Below, one piece after another: positions 37,215-47,225 of a stretch of 57,993 bases of DNA. This DNA is from Gammaproteobacteria bacterium (GTDB lineage Bacteria; Pseudomonadota; Gammaproteobacteria; GRL18). How positions within the stretch are numbered: the first letter of the stretch is position 1; each line of letters opens with the position of its first letter. Location: positions 1 through 57,993 of the forward strand of contig JADGDG010000026.1 of the NCBI GenBank assembly GCA_016744995.1. The letters are read 5' to 3'. The translations under genes and the position numbers were made by a program. Under the pieces are notes generated by a model. The model worked only from the letters and a program-made list of their open reading frames with translations, was not told the DNA's origin and did not search any database.

Positions 37215-37652
37215 ATGATTGGATTAATTCAGCGAGTTGACTGGGCAAAAGTCGAGGTCAAACAGCAAACCATCGGCCGGATAGGACAAGGTATTCTGGT
37301 TCTGGTAGGCATGGAAAAAGAAGATCAGCCCGCCCAGGCCGACAAACTCCTGCACCGCCTGCTAAATTACCGTATCTTTGCTGATGATGCTGATAAAATG
37401 AATTTAAGTGTCAGCGATATCCAGGGCGGCCTGTTGCTGGTTCCACAATTTACCCTTGCCGCCAACACCAAAAAAGGCATGCGCCCAAGCTTCAGCTCTG
37501 CTAAACCACCCGCAGAAGCAAAATCACTTTTCCTTTACCTTGTTGAACAGGCAAAAGCTCAACACACTAATGTTAAATCCGGACAGTTTGGTGCTGATAT
37601 GAAAGTATCACTGCTAAATGACGGGCCGGTGACTTTTTCAATTAATATTTGA
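37215..37652 (+). CDS. dtd: Dtd, D-aminoacyl-tRNA deacylase
   Basis: This 145-residue protein has the full DTD family pattern: IGLIQRVDWAKVEV at the start, GILVLVGMEKED, LLNYRIFADDADKMNLSV, LLLVPQFTLAANTKKGMRPSF with the S-Q-F-T-like active-site motif reading PQFTLAA, and NDGPVTFSI at the end. It removes D-amino acids from mischarged tRNA. It is the last gene of this strand run and is convergent with a methyltransferase. Confidence 0.95.
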   Translation: MIGLIQRVDWAKVEVKQQTIGRIGQGILVLVGMEKEDQPAQADKLLHRLLNYRIFADDADKMNLSVSDIQGGLLLVPQFTLAANTKKGMRPSFSSAKPPAEAKSLFLYLVEQAKAQHTNVKSGQFGADMKVSLLNDGPVTFSINI

Positions 37653-37785
37653 TCCTCTGGAATTAAAATCCTAAAGGAAAATTGATTTGCTCTCCTTAAT
37701 AGCAGTAGAGCAAATTCGAGACATTGCATCGTACACAGCGCCAGGTAAACCATCTGTTACAGTGCAATGGGCAGAAGAAAACTTG

Positions 37786-38370
37786 TTACTTTTGTGCCAC
37801 CAGCATGGCCTCATTACGAAAGCCCCTCTCCAGTTGCCCCAACAAGCCTTCTTCACGATAATAGCGTATGGTTAATCCTGAAAACAAATTAAGTAACTCA
37901 TTTTTTTGTAAACGAAAGCGACTATTCTGCGGCCCATCACTCTTGTTGTCACTCTCTTCAACAAAGGTCTGATAGTATATCAAACCTCCAGGTCTGAGTG
38001 CTGAAATCAGTGATTGAATGATGTCACGCAATAAGAAGTGTCCGACAATAATAACATCAAACCCCTCTGCCATCATTCTGTCCTGTGACTCACTCTGGCT
38101 GATATCACATTGTTGAGTAAGAAGTGTCAGCTGGCGTTCCTGTGCAAATTCCTGGACTTTGTGTATTGCAGAATCCGATAAGTCCCATGCATGACTGTCA
38201 AAGCCCAGTTCCGCCATTCGTAAAGCATTACCACCCAGTCCGCAAGCTAGATCAAGAGACTTTCCCTGAGAGGGTAAGAGATGTAAATTAAGCTCCAAAA
38301 CATCAATAACCTGATTAGGAACCTGGATCGGAAAATAGCGATCGTTCCATTTTTTTCTAATAGCTTCCAA
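37786..38370 (-). CDS. Class I SAM-dependent methyltransferase
   Basis: This 194-residue protein has motif I SLDLACGLGGNALRMAELG, an acidic end of strand 2 (HAWDLSD), VIIVGHFLLRDII, and LRPGGLIYYQTF. It resembles the tellurite-resistance TehB-like group of small methyltransferases. The substrate is unknown. It lies 9 bases downstream of trkH and may share its transcript. Confidence 0.8.
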   Translation of the reverse strand: MEAIRKKWNDRYFPIQVPNQVIDVLELNLHLLPSQGKSLDLACGLGGNALRMAELGFDSHAWDLSDSAIHKVQEFAQERQLTLLTQQCDISQSESQDRMMAEGFDVIIVGHFLLRDIIQSLISALRPGGLIYYQTFVEESDNKSDGPQNSRFRLQKNELLNLFSGLTIRYYREEGLLGQLERGFRNEAMLVAQK

Positions 38371-38379
38371 GTTTCCCCC

Positions 38380-39831
38380 CTAGCGACGCCAAAAAGAAGG
38401 CGTAAGAATAACCAGCAATGTAAAAATTTCCAACCGCCCTAACAACATGGCAAAACAAAGTACCCATTTGGAAAAATCATTAATTCCCTTATAATTCGCC
38501 CCCACATCACCCAGACCCGGCCCTAAATTATTTAAGCAGGCGGCCAGCGCTGAAAATGCAGTCACCTGATCCAACCCTGAAGCCATTAAAAATAACATCA
38601 TGATACTAAAACTGGCCACATACAGAGCAAAAAATCCCCAAATGGCATTACTGACATTTTCTGGCATAACTTTGCCGCCAATTTTAACCGGTATTTGTGC
38701 GCTGGGATGTATCAGGCGAAAAATTTCTCGCAGTCCCTGCTTGAATAATAAGATAAAACGGATCACTTTCATACCACCACCGGTTGAACCGGCACAGCCG
38801 CCTACAAAACTGATAAATAATAACATCACAGGTAAGAAGCCCGGCCAGTTATAATAGTCCGAGGTGGTAAATCCAGCAGTTGTACCAATGGAAATGGTTT
38901 GGAATATGCCATGGTGCAGTGCATCATTCCAGGTCTCAAAGGTGGTTGTAAAATGCAGGTATAAAACAGAGATCATTGAGGCAAAGGCCAGAATAGCCAG
39001 ATAGACTCGAAATTCAACATCAAACAGATAAGGTTTTAAACTATGCGAGCGCAGTGCACTGAAGTGCAAAGCAAAATTAATACCTGACAGCAGCATAAAG
39101 AAACCGGCAATACCTTCTACCATTCGACTATTAAAAAAACCGATTGAGGCATCATGAGTTGAAAAACCGCCAATGGCAACCGTAGAAAAGCTATGAGCTA
39201 AGGCATCAAATGGTGTCATGCCCGCACCCCAATAGGCCAGTCCGCATGTAATAGTCAGCCCCAGATAAATATACCAGAGTGCCTTGGCTGTTTCTGTAAT
39301 TCTAGGTGTTAGTTTGCTGTCTTTAATCGGACCGGGAGTTTCTGCACGGTACAGCTGCATGCCACCAATCCCCAGCATGGGTAACACTGCAACGGCCAGG
39401 ACAATAATACCCATACCACCCAGCCATTGCAGTTGTTGTCGATAATAAAGAATTGAACGGGGTAAATCATCCAGACTGGTAAACACTGTGGCTCCAGTAG
39501 TAGTCAGTGCGGAGATCGATTCAAATAAAGCATCGGTGAATGAGGCATCGAGGCTATGTGCCAGATAAAGCGGCAAGGAACCAATCAGACCAAAAACAAA
39601 CCAGAACAGGACTACAACAATAAAGCCATCACGAATTCTAAGTTCACGGCGAAGATGTCTGAACGGCATCCAGATCAGAAAACCGCTGAGAAAAATAACC
39701 AGAAACGCATTTAAAAAAGCCAGTGTTTCAGAGTCTTCATACCACAATGAAACAAATAGTGAGGGCAATACCGTGGTACTGAAGATCATCATTAACAGGC
39801 CGACAATACGAAGGATAACAAGTGGTTGCAT
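38380..39831 (-). CDS. trkH: TrkH, potassium uptake channel subunit
   Basis: This 483-residue integral membrane protein has the four pore repeats of the Trk/Ktr family. Selectivity-filter-like glycines are visible in TTTGATVF, STVAIGGFSTHD, SIGTTAGFTTSDY and ACLNNLGPGLGDVG. It imports K+ with TrkA as cytosolic gating partner. It follows trkA by 12 bases on the same strand. Length is normal. Confidence 0.95.
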   Translation of the reverse strand: MQPLVILRIVGLLMMIFSTTVLPSLFVSLWYEDSETLAFLNAFLVIFLSGFLIWMPFRHLRRELRIRDGFIVVVLFWFVFGLIGSLPLYLAHSLDASFTDALFESISALTTTGATVFTSLDDLPRSILYYRQQLQWLGGMGIIVLAVAVLPMLGIGGMQLYRAETPGPIKDSKLTPRITETAKALWYIYLGLTITCGLAYWGAGMTPFDALAHSFSTVAIGGFSTHDASIGFFNSRMVEGIAGFFMLLSGINFALHFSALRSHSLKPYLFDVEFRVYLAILAFASMISVLYLHFTTTFETWNDALHHGIFQTISIGTTAGFTTSDYYNWPGFLPVMLLFISFVGGCAGSTGGGMKVIRFILLFKQGLREIFRLIHPSAQIPVKIGGKVMPENVSNAIWGFFALYVASFSIMMLFLMASGLDQVTAFSALAACLNNLGPGLGDVGANYKGINDFSKWVLCFAMLLGRLEIFTLLVILTPSFWRR

Positions 39832-39843
39832 ATTTCTTCAGCC

Positions 39844-41217
39844 CTAAATAAATGTCACTGCGACCTGAAAAAGGTGTTCCACATCAATAATATGACGCTT
39901 ATCAACCAAAAATAGAATGACATGGTCATCCGACTCAACTACTGTATCGTGATGCACAATGATCACTTCTCCTGAGCGCACAATGGCCCCGATGGTGGTG
40001 CCGGGAGGCAACGGAATTTCTTCAATCGTCCGGCCAACCACCTTGGAGGTCTTTTTGTCACCATGGGCAATGGCTTCAATGGCCTCTGCCGCCCCTTTAC
40101 GCAGAGAATGAACCATTTCGACATCGCCCCTGCGGACATGGGCAAGCAAACTACCGATAGTGGCTTCCTGAGGTGAGATCGCAATATCAATATCACCACT
40201 TTCGACTAAATCAACATAGGCAGCCCGATTGATCAGAGCCATTACTTTCCTGGCTCCCAGACGTTTTGCCAGCAAGGCAGACATAATATTAGCTTCATCA
40301 TCATTGGTCAGAGCACAAAAAACATCAGTACCTTCAATGTTTTCTTCAATCAGCAGCTCTTCATCAGAAACATCACCTAACAATACGATAGTTTTTTCCA
40401 ATTCTTCAGATAGCATTCTGGCATTAGCTTGATTGTGATCAATAATTTTAACATGCAATCGATTTTCCAGAGCATGAGCCAGCCGCTGACCAATATTTCC
40501 CCCTCCGGCAATCATAATACGCTTATATGGCTTATCAACACGCCGTAGTTCAGACATGACTTTTCGTGTATTACGTCGATCAACAATAAAGAACACTTCA
40601 TCATGTTCTTCAATGATGGTATCACCCATCGGTGTAATGGGACGTCCTTTACGATAAATAGCAGCCACTCGAGTATCAACATTGGGCATGTGATCACGCA
40701 ACTCCTGGAGTTCATGGCCTAGCAGAGGGCCTCCCTGAAAAGCTTTAACAGCAACCAGCTGAACCTTACCACCAGCAAAATCCAACACCTGAAGTGCCCC
40801 TGGATAAGCAATCAGACGGGTAATATAGTCAGTGACCAGTTGCTCCGGACTGATTAGTACATCAACAGGCAGGGCTTCATGGGAAAATAGCTCAGGATGT
40901 TTGAGATATTGGTTAGAACGAACCCTGGCAATTTTCATCGGTGTATGAAAGATGGTATAAGCCACCTGACAGGCAATCATATTGGTCTCATCGCTATTGG
41001 TCACAGCAATGATCATATCAGCATCATCACAGCCGGCTTTATCCAGGATCTCAGGATGTGAACCTCGACCTCTTACAGTTCTGATATCCAGTCGATCTTG
41101 TAAAATTGCCAGCTTTCGACCATCGAGATCAACCACGGTAATATCATTGTCTTCACTGGCCAGGTTTTCTGCCAGAGATGTGCCTACTTGCCCGGCACCT
41201 AAAATTAATATTTTCAT
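39844..41217 (-). CDS. trkA: TrkA, NAD-binding regulator of potassium uptake
   Basis: This 457-residue protein has two RCK modules. Rossmann nucleotide-binding motifs are at the start ([15 protein letters not shown]) and near residue 236 ([15 protein letters not shown]). Each is followed by a TrkA-C domain. It forms a ring on TrkH and controls gating by NADH/ATP. It is co-oriented with trkH and the ntrYX-like genes. Confidence 0.95.
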   Translation of the reverse strand: MKILILGAGQVGTSLAENLASEDNDITVVDLDGRKLAILQDRLDIRTVRGRGSHPEILDKAGCDDADMIIAVTNSDETNMIACQVAYTIFHTPMKIARVRSNQYLKHPELFSHEALPVDVLISPEQLVTDYITRLIAYPGALQVLDFAGGKVQLVAVKAFQGGPLLGHELQELRDHMPNVDTRVAAIYRKGRPITPMGDTIIEEHDEVFFIVDRRNTRKVMSELRRVDKPYKRIMIAGGGNIGQRLAHALENRLHVKIIDHNQANARMLSEELEKTIVLLGDVSDEELLIEENIEGTDVFCALTNDDEANIMSALLAKRLGARKVMALINRAAYVDLVESGDIDIAISPQEATIGSLLAHVRRGDVEMVHSLRKGAAEAIEAIAHGDKKTSKVVGRTIEEIPLPPGTTIGAIVRSGEVIIVHHDTVVESDDHVILFLVDKRHIIDVEHLFQVAVTFI

Positions 41218-41278
41218 AGAGTGAAAATTATATCAGTTATTTGCAAATTTAAATTAATTAATCTTTGAAAACAGAGTG

Positions 41279-42706
41279 TCATTGCTTTGCCTTTCTGGCA
41301 ATTTTTTTGGCATCAATGCCCAGGGTTTTCATTTTACGATACAAATGGGTTCGCTCCACCCCTGCCATTTGTGCCACTTTACCAACACTACCGCCAACAG
41401 CCATGAGTTTTTCTTCAAGATAAGCTTTTTCAAATAGCTCTCTGGCTTCTTTTAACGGATACTCAAATAGAGACTTTAATGCACTATCCATGGAGAGGCC
41501 GTCATCGGCATCAAGATCCTGACGGTCTTGTCTTCTGGTTTCATACTCAATACTGATTTCAACCTCTTCCAGAGTAATAGTTTCAAGATCGGAAACTATT
41601 AATAGTCTCTGAACCAGGTTTTTTAACTCTAATAAATTACCCGGCCAGCTGTAATTTCTCAGTTTATTCAGGGCAGCAATAGAAAAATTGCGATAGTTAA
41701 ACTGTTCCTGCTGAACAAATCGATCCCGGTAGTAATTCAATAAGTCAGGCACATCTTCACAATGCTCCCTGAGCGGCGGTATTTTTACCTGCAAGACATT
41801 GAGTTGAAAGTATAATTCTGATTTAAAGCTTCCCTGGCTCACCAGTTGTTCCAGCTTATATTGAGTGGCGGTAATAATGCGGCATTTTAAAATAATAGAT
41901 TCTGAACCGCCCAGTCGATGAAAGTGTCCCGTTTCCAGAGTGCTTAACAAGCGCCCCTGTGTCGCCATATCCATCTCAGCAATATCATCTATATAAAGTG
42001 TTCCACGACCAGCCTGCTCTAACAGACCATGATAAATTCTACCATCAACCTCTGAGCCAAATAATTCTCTGGCTGAATTGTCAATGTCCAGAGTGGCCAC
42101 ACCCAACTCAATATAAGGCTGTTCAGAGCGTTTGCTTAAGCGGTGCAGCAATCGAGAATACTTGCTCTTGCCGCTTCCCAGCTCACCCATAAATAAAACT
42201 CTGGAGTCATGCTGAGAAATCTGCTTAATTTCTTTTGATAAATCCTGATTAACCTGACTTTTACCAACCGGTTCATCTGCTACCGAAAGCTGCTGCCGCA
42301 TACCCTGATTTTCTTTATCAAGCTTGTGCGCTTCAAGAGCATGTTCTACAGTCAATAAGAGCTTAGCCAGTGAAAGCGGTTTTTCTAAAAAATCATAGGC
42401 TCCCAGACGAGTTGCTTCAACGGCTGTTTCAACACTACCGTGACCGGACATCATAATCACCGGGAAATTGACCATAACTTCATTTTCAGATGGTTCTTTC
42501 CACTCTTTAAGCAGACTGATACCATCAATGTCCGGCATCCAGATATCAAGTAAAACCAATTCAGGACGTCTCAGACGGCAGCTTTCTCGCGCGGCTTCAC
42601 CATTCTCAGCAATTTCTACTTCATAACCTTCATCCTGAAGAATTTCCTGTACTAAGCCTCGGATATCAGGTTCATCATCAACAACAAGTATGTAGGCTGA
42701 TGCCAT
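41279..42706 (-). CDS. NtrX-like response regulator with degenerate AAA+ domain
   Basis: The protein has 475 residues. Receiver domain 1-120 has D10/D11 and phosphoacceptor D54 (LLDIWMPDIDG). An AAA+ domain at about 150-390 follows, then a Fis-type helix-turn-helix (GSVGKVAQMAGVERTHLYRKM). Three features of active sigma-54 activators are altered. The GAFTGA loop is absent (ELFGSEVDGRIYHGLLEQ at about 214-231). Walker B reads YIDDIAEM, with D-D in place of D-E. The usual arginine in YYRLNV reads YFQLNV. It may therefore bind DNA and receive phosphate without activating sigma-54. It follows the NtrY-like kinase. Confidence 0.88.
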   Translation of the reverse strand: MASAYILVVDDEPDIRGLVQEILQDEGYEVEIAENGEAARESCRLRRPELVLLDIWMPDIDGISLLKEWKEPSENEVMVNFPVIMMSGHGSVETAVEATRLGAYDFLEKPLSLAKLLLTVEHALEAHKLDKENQGMRQQLSVADEPVGKSQVNQDLSKEIKQISQHDSRVLFMGELGSGKSKYSRLLHRLSKRSEQPYIELGVATLDIDNSARELFGSEVDGRIYHGLLEQAGRGTLYIDDIAEMDMATQGRLLSTLETGHFHRLGGSESIILKCRIITATQYKLEQLVSQGSFKSELYFQLNVLQVKIPPLREHCEDVPDLLNYYRDRFVQQEQFNYRNFSIAALNKLRNYSWPGNLLELKNLVQRLLIVSDLETITLEEVEISIEYETRRQDRQDLDADDGLSMDSALKSLFEYPLKEARELFEKAYLEEKLMAVGGSVGKVAQMAGVERTHLYRKMKTLGIDAKKIARKAKQ

Positions 42707-42746
42707 TTTTCTTCCTCTTACTTTCTAAATAAATCCCGTAAAATAC

Positions 42747-44882
42747 TTATGCAACAGGTAAACGGATGGTAATTTTTGCCCCGCCCGTTGGTATATTTTC
42801 TGCAACAATTGAGCCTCCGTGCTCTTCAATTATTTTCTTCACAATAGCCAAGCCAAGCCCGGTACCTTTTGGTTTGTTGGTGACATAAGGATCAAAAATA
42901 TTGGCCAGCATGTCTTCAGGAAAACCGGGGCCATTATCCGTTAATTCTACAAGACACCAATACTGGCTGTTAATTTCCAGTAAACGAGTTTCAACGGCCA
43001 TACAGATTTTTTCCTGTTCTGTCGATGCCTCTCCTGCATTTTTAATCAGATTATGAAAAACTTGCCTTAATCGGCCCTGATCAGCTTCTACTAGAGTCCC
43101 ACTGCTGGTCAGCTCAGATTTAATGGTTAGTTTATCGCTGCCACGGTAGAGGTCAACTACTTCCATCAATAAACTTTCAATATTCAGAGGATGTATCTTT
43201 AATTCCGGCATTCTGGCGTATTCTGAAAAAGCTTTGACCATTTCCTTCATACTATCAACCTGATTAATAATAGTCGATGTTAAACGGTCCATGGTCTCGG
43301 CATCTTTTTCATCCATGGTCTTTAAATATTTATGCCGCAGCCTCTCAGCAGACAGCTGAATCGGGGTTAACGGGTTTTTAATTTCATGCGCTAAACGCCT
43401 TGCCACTTCACCCCATGCCGCATCCCTTTGCGCCTGTACCAGTGAGGTGACATTTTCAATAACGATAACATAACCGCCATCTGCCAGAGCATTACCACGA
43501 CAGAGAAGATTTTTTCGCCCACCCGATTCGCTCAGAGTCACCTCTTCACTCCAATGTTTCACCTGATTTTGAATCACCGTCATGATCCAGCGAATAAGCG
43601 GCTCAAGTTCATGCTTTTCTTTCACTAATTGGAATAGAGACAAACCATGATAATCATTCACATTCACCCCAAGGATCAAACTGGCCTCCGGATTACTGGT
43701 TCTGATCTCTTTATTATTTGACAGACTGATGATGCCAGAAGAGAGATTACTCAAAATTGCTTCCAGATAATCTCTCTGAGTCTTAGCCTGCTGATGACTT
43801 TCTTCCAGAGCATTATGGGTTTGTGATAAACGTCTGACCATTTTATTAAAGGATTGGATCAGCAAACCAAAATCATCATCATTCAGTAGAGGAATAGGCT
43901 TATGGTATTCCCCCTCAGCAACAGCTTTAGTGCCCTCAGCCAGATCTCTTATGGGTGCAGCAATGCGTTTTGCTGAATAAAAAGCGGCCCAGACAGCACT
44001 CAAAATCCCCAGAAACAAGACCAGTGACAGAGTGAGTGTAAAACTTATTTTTAGTGGCTTACGCAAGTAAACAAGCCCTTTGTATTCTGAAAATGCCTGC
44101 TGCACACTGGCCGCCAGACGATATTGGCGCTCGCTGATGGGCACCATTGCCTGCAATATTAAAAAGCCTTTTTCACCGTCAAAAGTAATTCGCACCAACA
44201 CACGGATCATTCTGTCTGAACCTTCATTTAAATCCAGAACCACATGATCACGCCCTTGCTGAAGAGGTAAAAGCAAATCTGAACTGGGGATATCAGGTAC
44301 AATATCACCTTTTTCTATGGAGCTTGAGCCCAGTATTCGCCCTCTTGAAGTCATAAGAGTGACTTCATCCACACCACTTTTTTCACGGATCTCACTCAAA
44401 GAAACCACTGACAGAGTATCAAGATCAACCAGAATTTCATCACTTAAACGACGTATCTGACGTAATAGTGTTTTCTTTCTGCCATCAACCGCTGAACGAC
44501 TCAGAGTCATTGCATCTTCTAAAGCCTGCTCAACGGTCACATCAAACCAGCTGTCAATGCTGCGATTAATAAATTGAATTGAAAAACTATAAACAACCAG
44601 AGATGGAAAGATTGCCAGACTGACAAAAATAATAACCATACGTAATGTCAATCTTGAACCTGCCACATGTTGCCGTAACTGGTGCAATAAACGCCATGCC
44701 TGACGAGCAATCAGAAAGATCAGCATGACAAGAATGACAAAATTAACAGTGAGCAATAAGTAATACAATTGCTGGAACTGCTCAACATCCATGCTGGAAC
44801 TAAAGAGCATTCTCAGTGAAAAAAACAACACCAGCAATATGATAAAGATGGCGAGTGGACCGCTAAATAATTTTTTTATCAT
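42747..44882 (-). CDS. NtrY-like sensor histidine kinase
   Basis: This 711-residue protein has several N-terminal membrane helices (about 12-60 and 87-108), a periplasmic region, another helix near 285-310, a HAMP domain (AKRIAAPIRDLAEGTKAVAEG), a PAS-like segment, and a kinase core. The H-box is REVARRLAHEIKNPLTPIQLSAERL, seen as RRLAHEIKNPLTPIQLS. N-box HNLIKNAGEA, and G boxes TDNGPGFPEDM and GTGLGLAIVKKI, are present. Its start overlaps the stop of the DUF4390 gene. It pairs with the regulator downstream. Confidence 0.92.
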   Translation of the reverse strand: MIKKLFSGPLAIFIILLVLFFSLRMLFSSSMDVEQFQQLYYLLLTVNFVILVMLIFLIARQAWRLLHQLRQHVAGSRLTLRMVIIFVSLAIFPSLVVYSFSIQFINRSIDSWFDVTVEQALEDAMTLSRSAVDGRKKTLLRQIRRLSDEILVDLDTLSVVSLSEIREKSGVDEVTLMTSRGRILGSSSIEKGDIVPDIPSSDLLLPLQQGRDHVVLDLNEGSDRMIRVLVRITFDGEKGFLILQAMVPISERQYRLAASVQQAFSEYKGLVYLRKPLKISFTLTLSLVLFLGILSAVWAAFYSAKRIAAPIRDLAEGTKAVAEGEYHKPIPLLNDDDFGLLIQSFNKMVRRLSQTHNALEESHQQAKTQRDYLEAILSNLSSGIISLSNNKEIRTSNPEASLILGVNVNDYHGLSLFQLVKEKHELEPLIRWIMTVIQNQVKHWSEEVTLSESGGRKNLLCRGNALADGGYVIVIENVTSLVQAQRDAAWGEVARRLAHEIKNPLTPIQLSAERLRHKYLKTMDEKDAETMDRLTSTIINQVDSMKEMVKAFSEYARMPELKIHPLNIESLLMEVVDLYRGSDKLTIKSELTSSGTLVEADQGRLRQVFHNLIKNAGEASTEQEKICMAVETRLLEINSQYWCLVELTDNGPGFPEDMLANIFDPYVTNKPKGTGLGLAIVKKIIEEHGGSIVAENIPTGGAKITIRLPVA

Positions 44883-45775
44883 GGCCTTGCCTCACTGACA
44901 GATCCACCTGAAATCTTATCGGGCGCATTATTCTCAATTTCTGATTGCGGCTGAGACTGAACTTGTGATGCATCCTGAATCGGCTCTTGCCTCTTACTTC
45001 TCTTCTTTAATTCCAAAACAAAATCAGATAGTTCCTCACCATCACCCTGCGTCTGAGCACTTGATTTATCTTTAATTTCACCGCTCTTAATTTCCCATAA
45101 AAACCAGGGGCTTTCCACTCGCCATGAAGATGATAACGAGGCAACTTGCCTCAATGCGAGAGGTAAGCGATTAATATCCAATAAAATGCGCATTTTTGCA
45201 TAATATATTTTTACACTGCTCAGCTCTTTTTTTTCAATCAGCTGAGCGCCACGAATGGTTCCCAGGACAGCCATTGCATCATGTCGACTGTTAAAAGTGT
45301 AGCGTTCATTCGTGGCTAAATTTTTAACTTCATGGACATTTGTTAACGGGTGATAACGCAATTCAAATCGCTGCCTTGATTCTTTAATAATAATATTTCG
45401 CCACCAGGGACGCTCACGCAAGACCTGAACATCAACAGCAATGGTTAGAGGTATGCCGTTTTCTAAAGCTTCAACCACCTCATCGGGAAAGTTCATTTTA
45501 AGATCAGCATCAATTGCAATACTATTATCTTGTTCAAAAGAGCTGGCCGAAACAACTTGAAAATCAGTCTTATTAATTAATCCCGGGAACAAATTAAACA
45601 GGGATATAAGGGACAACGAGCTTATCAGTATTACAATAGTGACAATAAAAAAATCGCATTTTGGACAACGTTTTTTTTGCCTGCGTTCAACAATGAAGGC
45701 AGAAATTCTTTTTGTCATCTCCTTGCTTTTTATGAGATGACTGGCCACAACATTGTCAAGATGCTCTTCACTCAT
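44879..45775 (-). CDS. DUF4390 family membrane-anchored protein
   Basis: The protein has 298 residues. A single membrane helix lies at about 42-67; the rest is predicted periplasmic and beta-rich (IPLTIAVDVQVLRERPWWRNII, QRFELRYHPLTNVHEV). The C-terminal ~60 residues are charged and low-complexity. Function is unknown, but in gammaproteobacteria it lies between rsmB and ntrY, as here, with short overlaps at both ends. It may modulate the kinase. The first ~40 residues may be an unusual cytosolic extension. Confidence 0.75.
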   Translation of the reverse strand: MSEEHLDNVVASHLIKSKEMTKRISAFIVERRQKKRCPKCDFFIVTIVILISSLSLISLFNLFPGLINKTDFQVVSASSFEQDNSIAIDADLKMNFPDEVVEALENGIPLTIAVDVQVLRERPWWRNIIIKESRQRFELRYHPLTNVHEVKNLATNERYTFNSRHDAMAVLGTIRGAQLIEKKELSSVKIYYAKMRILLDINRLPLALRQVASLSSSWRVESPWFLWEIKSGEIKDKSSAQTQGDGEELSDFVLELKKRSKRQEPIQDASQVQSQPQSEIENNAPDKISGGSVSEARP

Positions 45776-47225
45776 TATTTATCCTGTCCCTTACTTCTTT
45801 ACGAAGTAAGGCATAATAAAAACCATCCATATTTTGATCCCCCGGAAGGATCTGACGTCCTGCCGGCATGGCTCTTCCCCATTGAGCCTCAATTAAAACT
45901 TCTGCTGCTTTATCTTCCTGCATTAAATGGTTAATGAATGACAACACCTGCTGGTCATTTTCTTCTCTTAAAATTGAGCAGGTAGCATAGAGCAAAAAAC
46001 CGCCGGGTTTTAACATATTCCAGAGATTTTTTAAGATTTTCTTCTGTAATTGCACCAGTGCAATAATATCATCTGAACGCCGTAAAATTTTAATATCAGG
46101 ATGACGCCTGATCACTCCAGTCGCAGAACAGGGTGCATCCAGTAGTATGCGATCGAATAATTGCCCATTCCACCAATCTTCAGTACCTGCATCAGCAGTC
46201 ATCAGTATTAGTTTCTCAGGAGGAATGTTCATACGCAGACTGTTTTCCTGAACTCGCTTGAGTCTTTCGGAGCTTACATCCAGCGCCGTCACACTATCCA
46301 ATAGAGGCTGCTGTTCAAACAGATGCATTGTTTTGCCACCCGGCGCAGCACAGGCATCCAAAATTTTATCACCCGGCTGTGGTGATAATAACTCAGCCGC
46401 TAATTGCGGTGCACCATCCTGAACACTGACAGCTCCCTTGCTAAAAAGAGGAAGCTTTTCAACGGCTACTGGTTTATCAAGAACCACAGAAAAAGCGCGA
46501 GAATCAGCAATAGCAATACCGCTTTGCTGCATTTTCTGCAGGTAATCATTTCGATCAAATTGTTGATTCACTCGCAGGGTCATCGGTGGACGTTGGTTGC
46601 CGGCATCCAATATTGACTCAATAGAACGATCGGTTTTTTTCCAGGAAGTTTTAATGGCTGAAATAAGCCATTCCGGATAAGAAAAACGAGAGGTATAAGA
46701 CTGATCCAGTTCAGTTAATAAGACGTTTTTCTCTCTCAAAAAACGTCTCAAGATAGCATTAACCAGACCCTTTGCCCAGCTTTGCTTATGCTCATCACAG
46801 ACATTCACTGTCTCAGCAACCACAGCATAATCTGCTTTATCAAGATAATTCAGTTGATACAGCCCGACCAGCAAGATGTAATGTACTTTTTTCTTTTTTC
46901 CTTTGAGAGGTTTGCTGAGCATTCGCAACAGCAGAGGATGAAGACGGTGGTACCAGCGAAGCACTCCAAAACTGATCTCCTGAACAAAAGGCCGTGATTC
47001 TGCTTTGATCTGTTCAAGATAGAGCGGTAACAGACTGGATAAAGACAGTTTGGATTCAATACAGTCCTGTACAATTTGAACTGCAAGCGCTCTGGAAGAA
47101 AGGTTGCCAGACCTGGGATGTGTTTCATTGCGGGTCAAATTATCTGCTTGCCCGGCTCCCCTGTTCTTTTGCTGTGTTTGTTTTTTTTTCACTTTAGAAG
47201 CAGACGCCTGATAAACTTTGGCCAT
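45768..47225 (-). CDS. rsmB: RsmB, 16S rRNA m5C967 methyltransferase
   Basis: This 485-residue protein has an N-terminal NusB-like domain (about 42-170), then a SAM domain with ILDACAAPGGKTMHLFE, DAPCSATGVIRRHPDIK and GGFLLYATCSI, whose cysteines are catalytic and release residues. It carries a basic N-terminal extension of about 40 residues not usual in the family. Its frame starts 32 bases inside fmt. A later non-ATG start is possible but none is clearly better. Confidence 0.93.
   Translation of the reverse strand: MAKVYQASASKVKKKQTQQKNRGAGQADNLTRNETHPRSGNLSSRALAVQIVQDCIESKLSLSSLLPLYLEQIKAESRPFVQEISFGVLRWYHRLHPLLLRMLSKPLKGKKKKVHYILLVGLYQLNYLDKADYAVVAETVNVCDEHKQSWAKGLVNAILRRFLREKNVLLTELDQSYTSRFSYPEWLISAIKTSWKKTDRSIESILDAGNQRPPMTLRVNQQFDRNDYLQKMQQSGIAIADSRAFSVVLDKPVAVEKLPLFSKGAVSVQDGAPQLAAELLSPQPGDKILDACAAPGGKTMHLFEQQPLLDSVTALDVSSERLKRVQENSLRMNIPPEKLILMTADAGTEDWWNGQLFDRILLDAPCSATGVIRRHPDIKILRRSDDIIALVQLQKKILKNLWNMLKPGGFLLYATCSILREENDQQVLSFINHLMQEDKAAEVLIEAQWGRAMPAGRQILPGDQNMDGFYYALLRKEVRDRINNE

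Noticed and set aside
37685..37715. ATTTGCTCT/AGAGCAAAT inverted repeat between dtd and the methyltransferase gene
   Set aside because: It has a 13-base loop and no T-tract; it is in the right place for a terminator but too weak to call.
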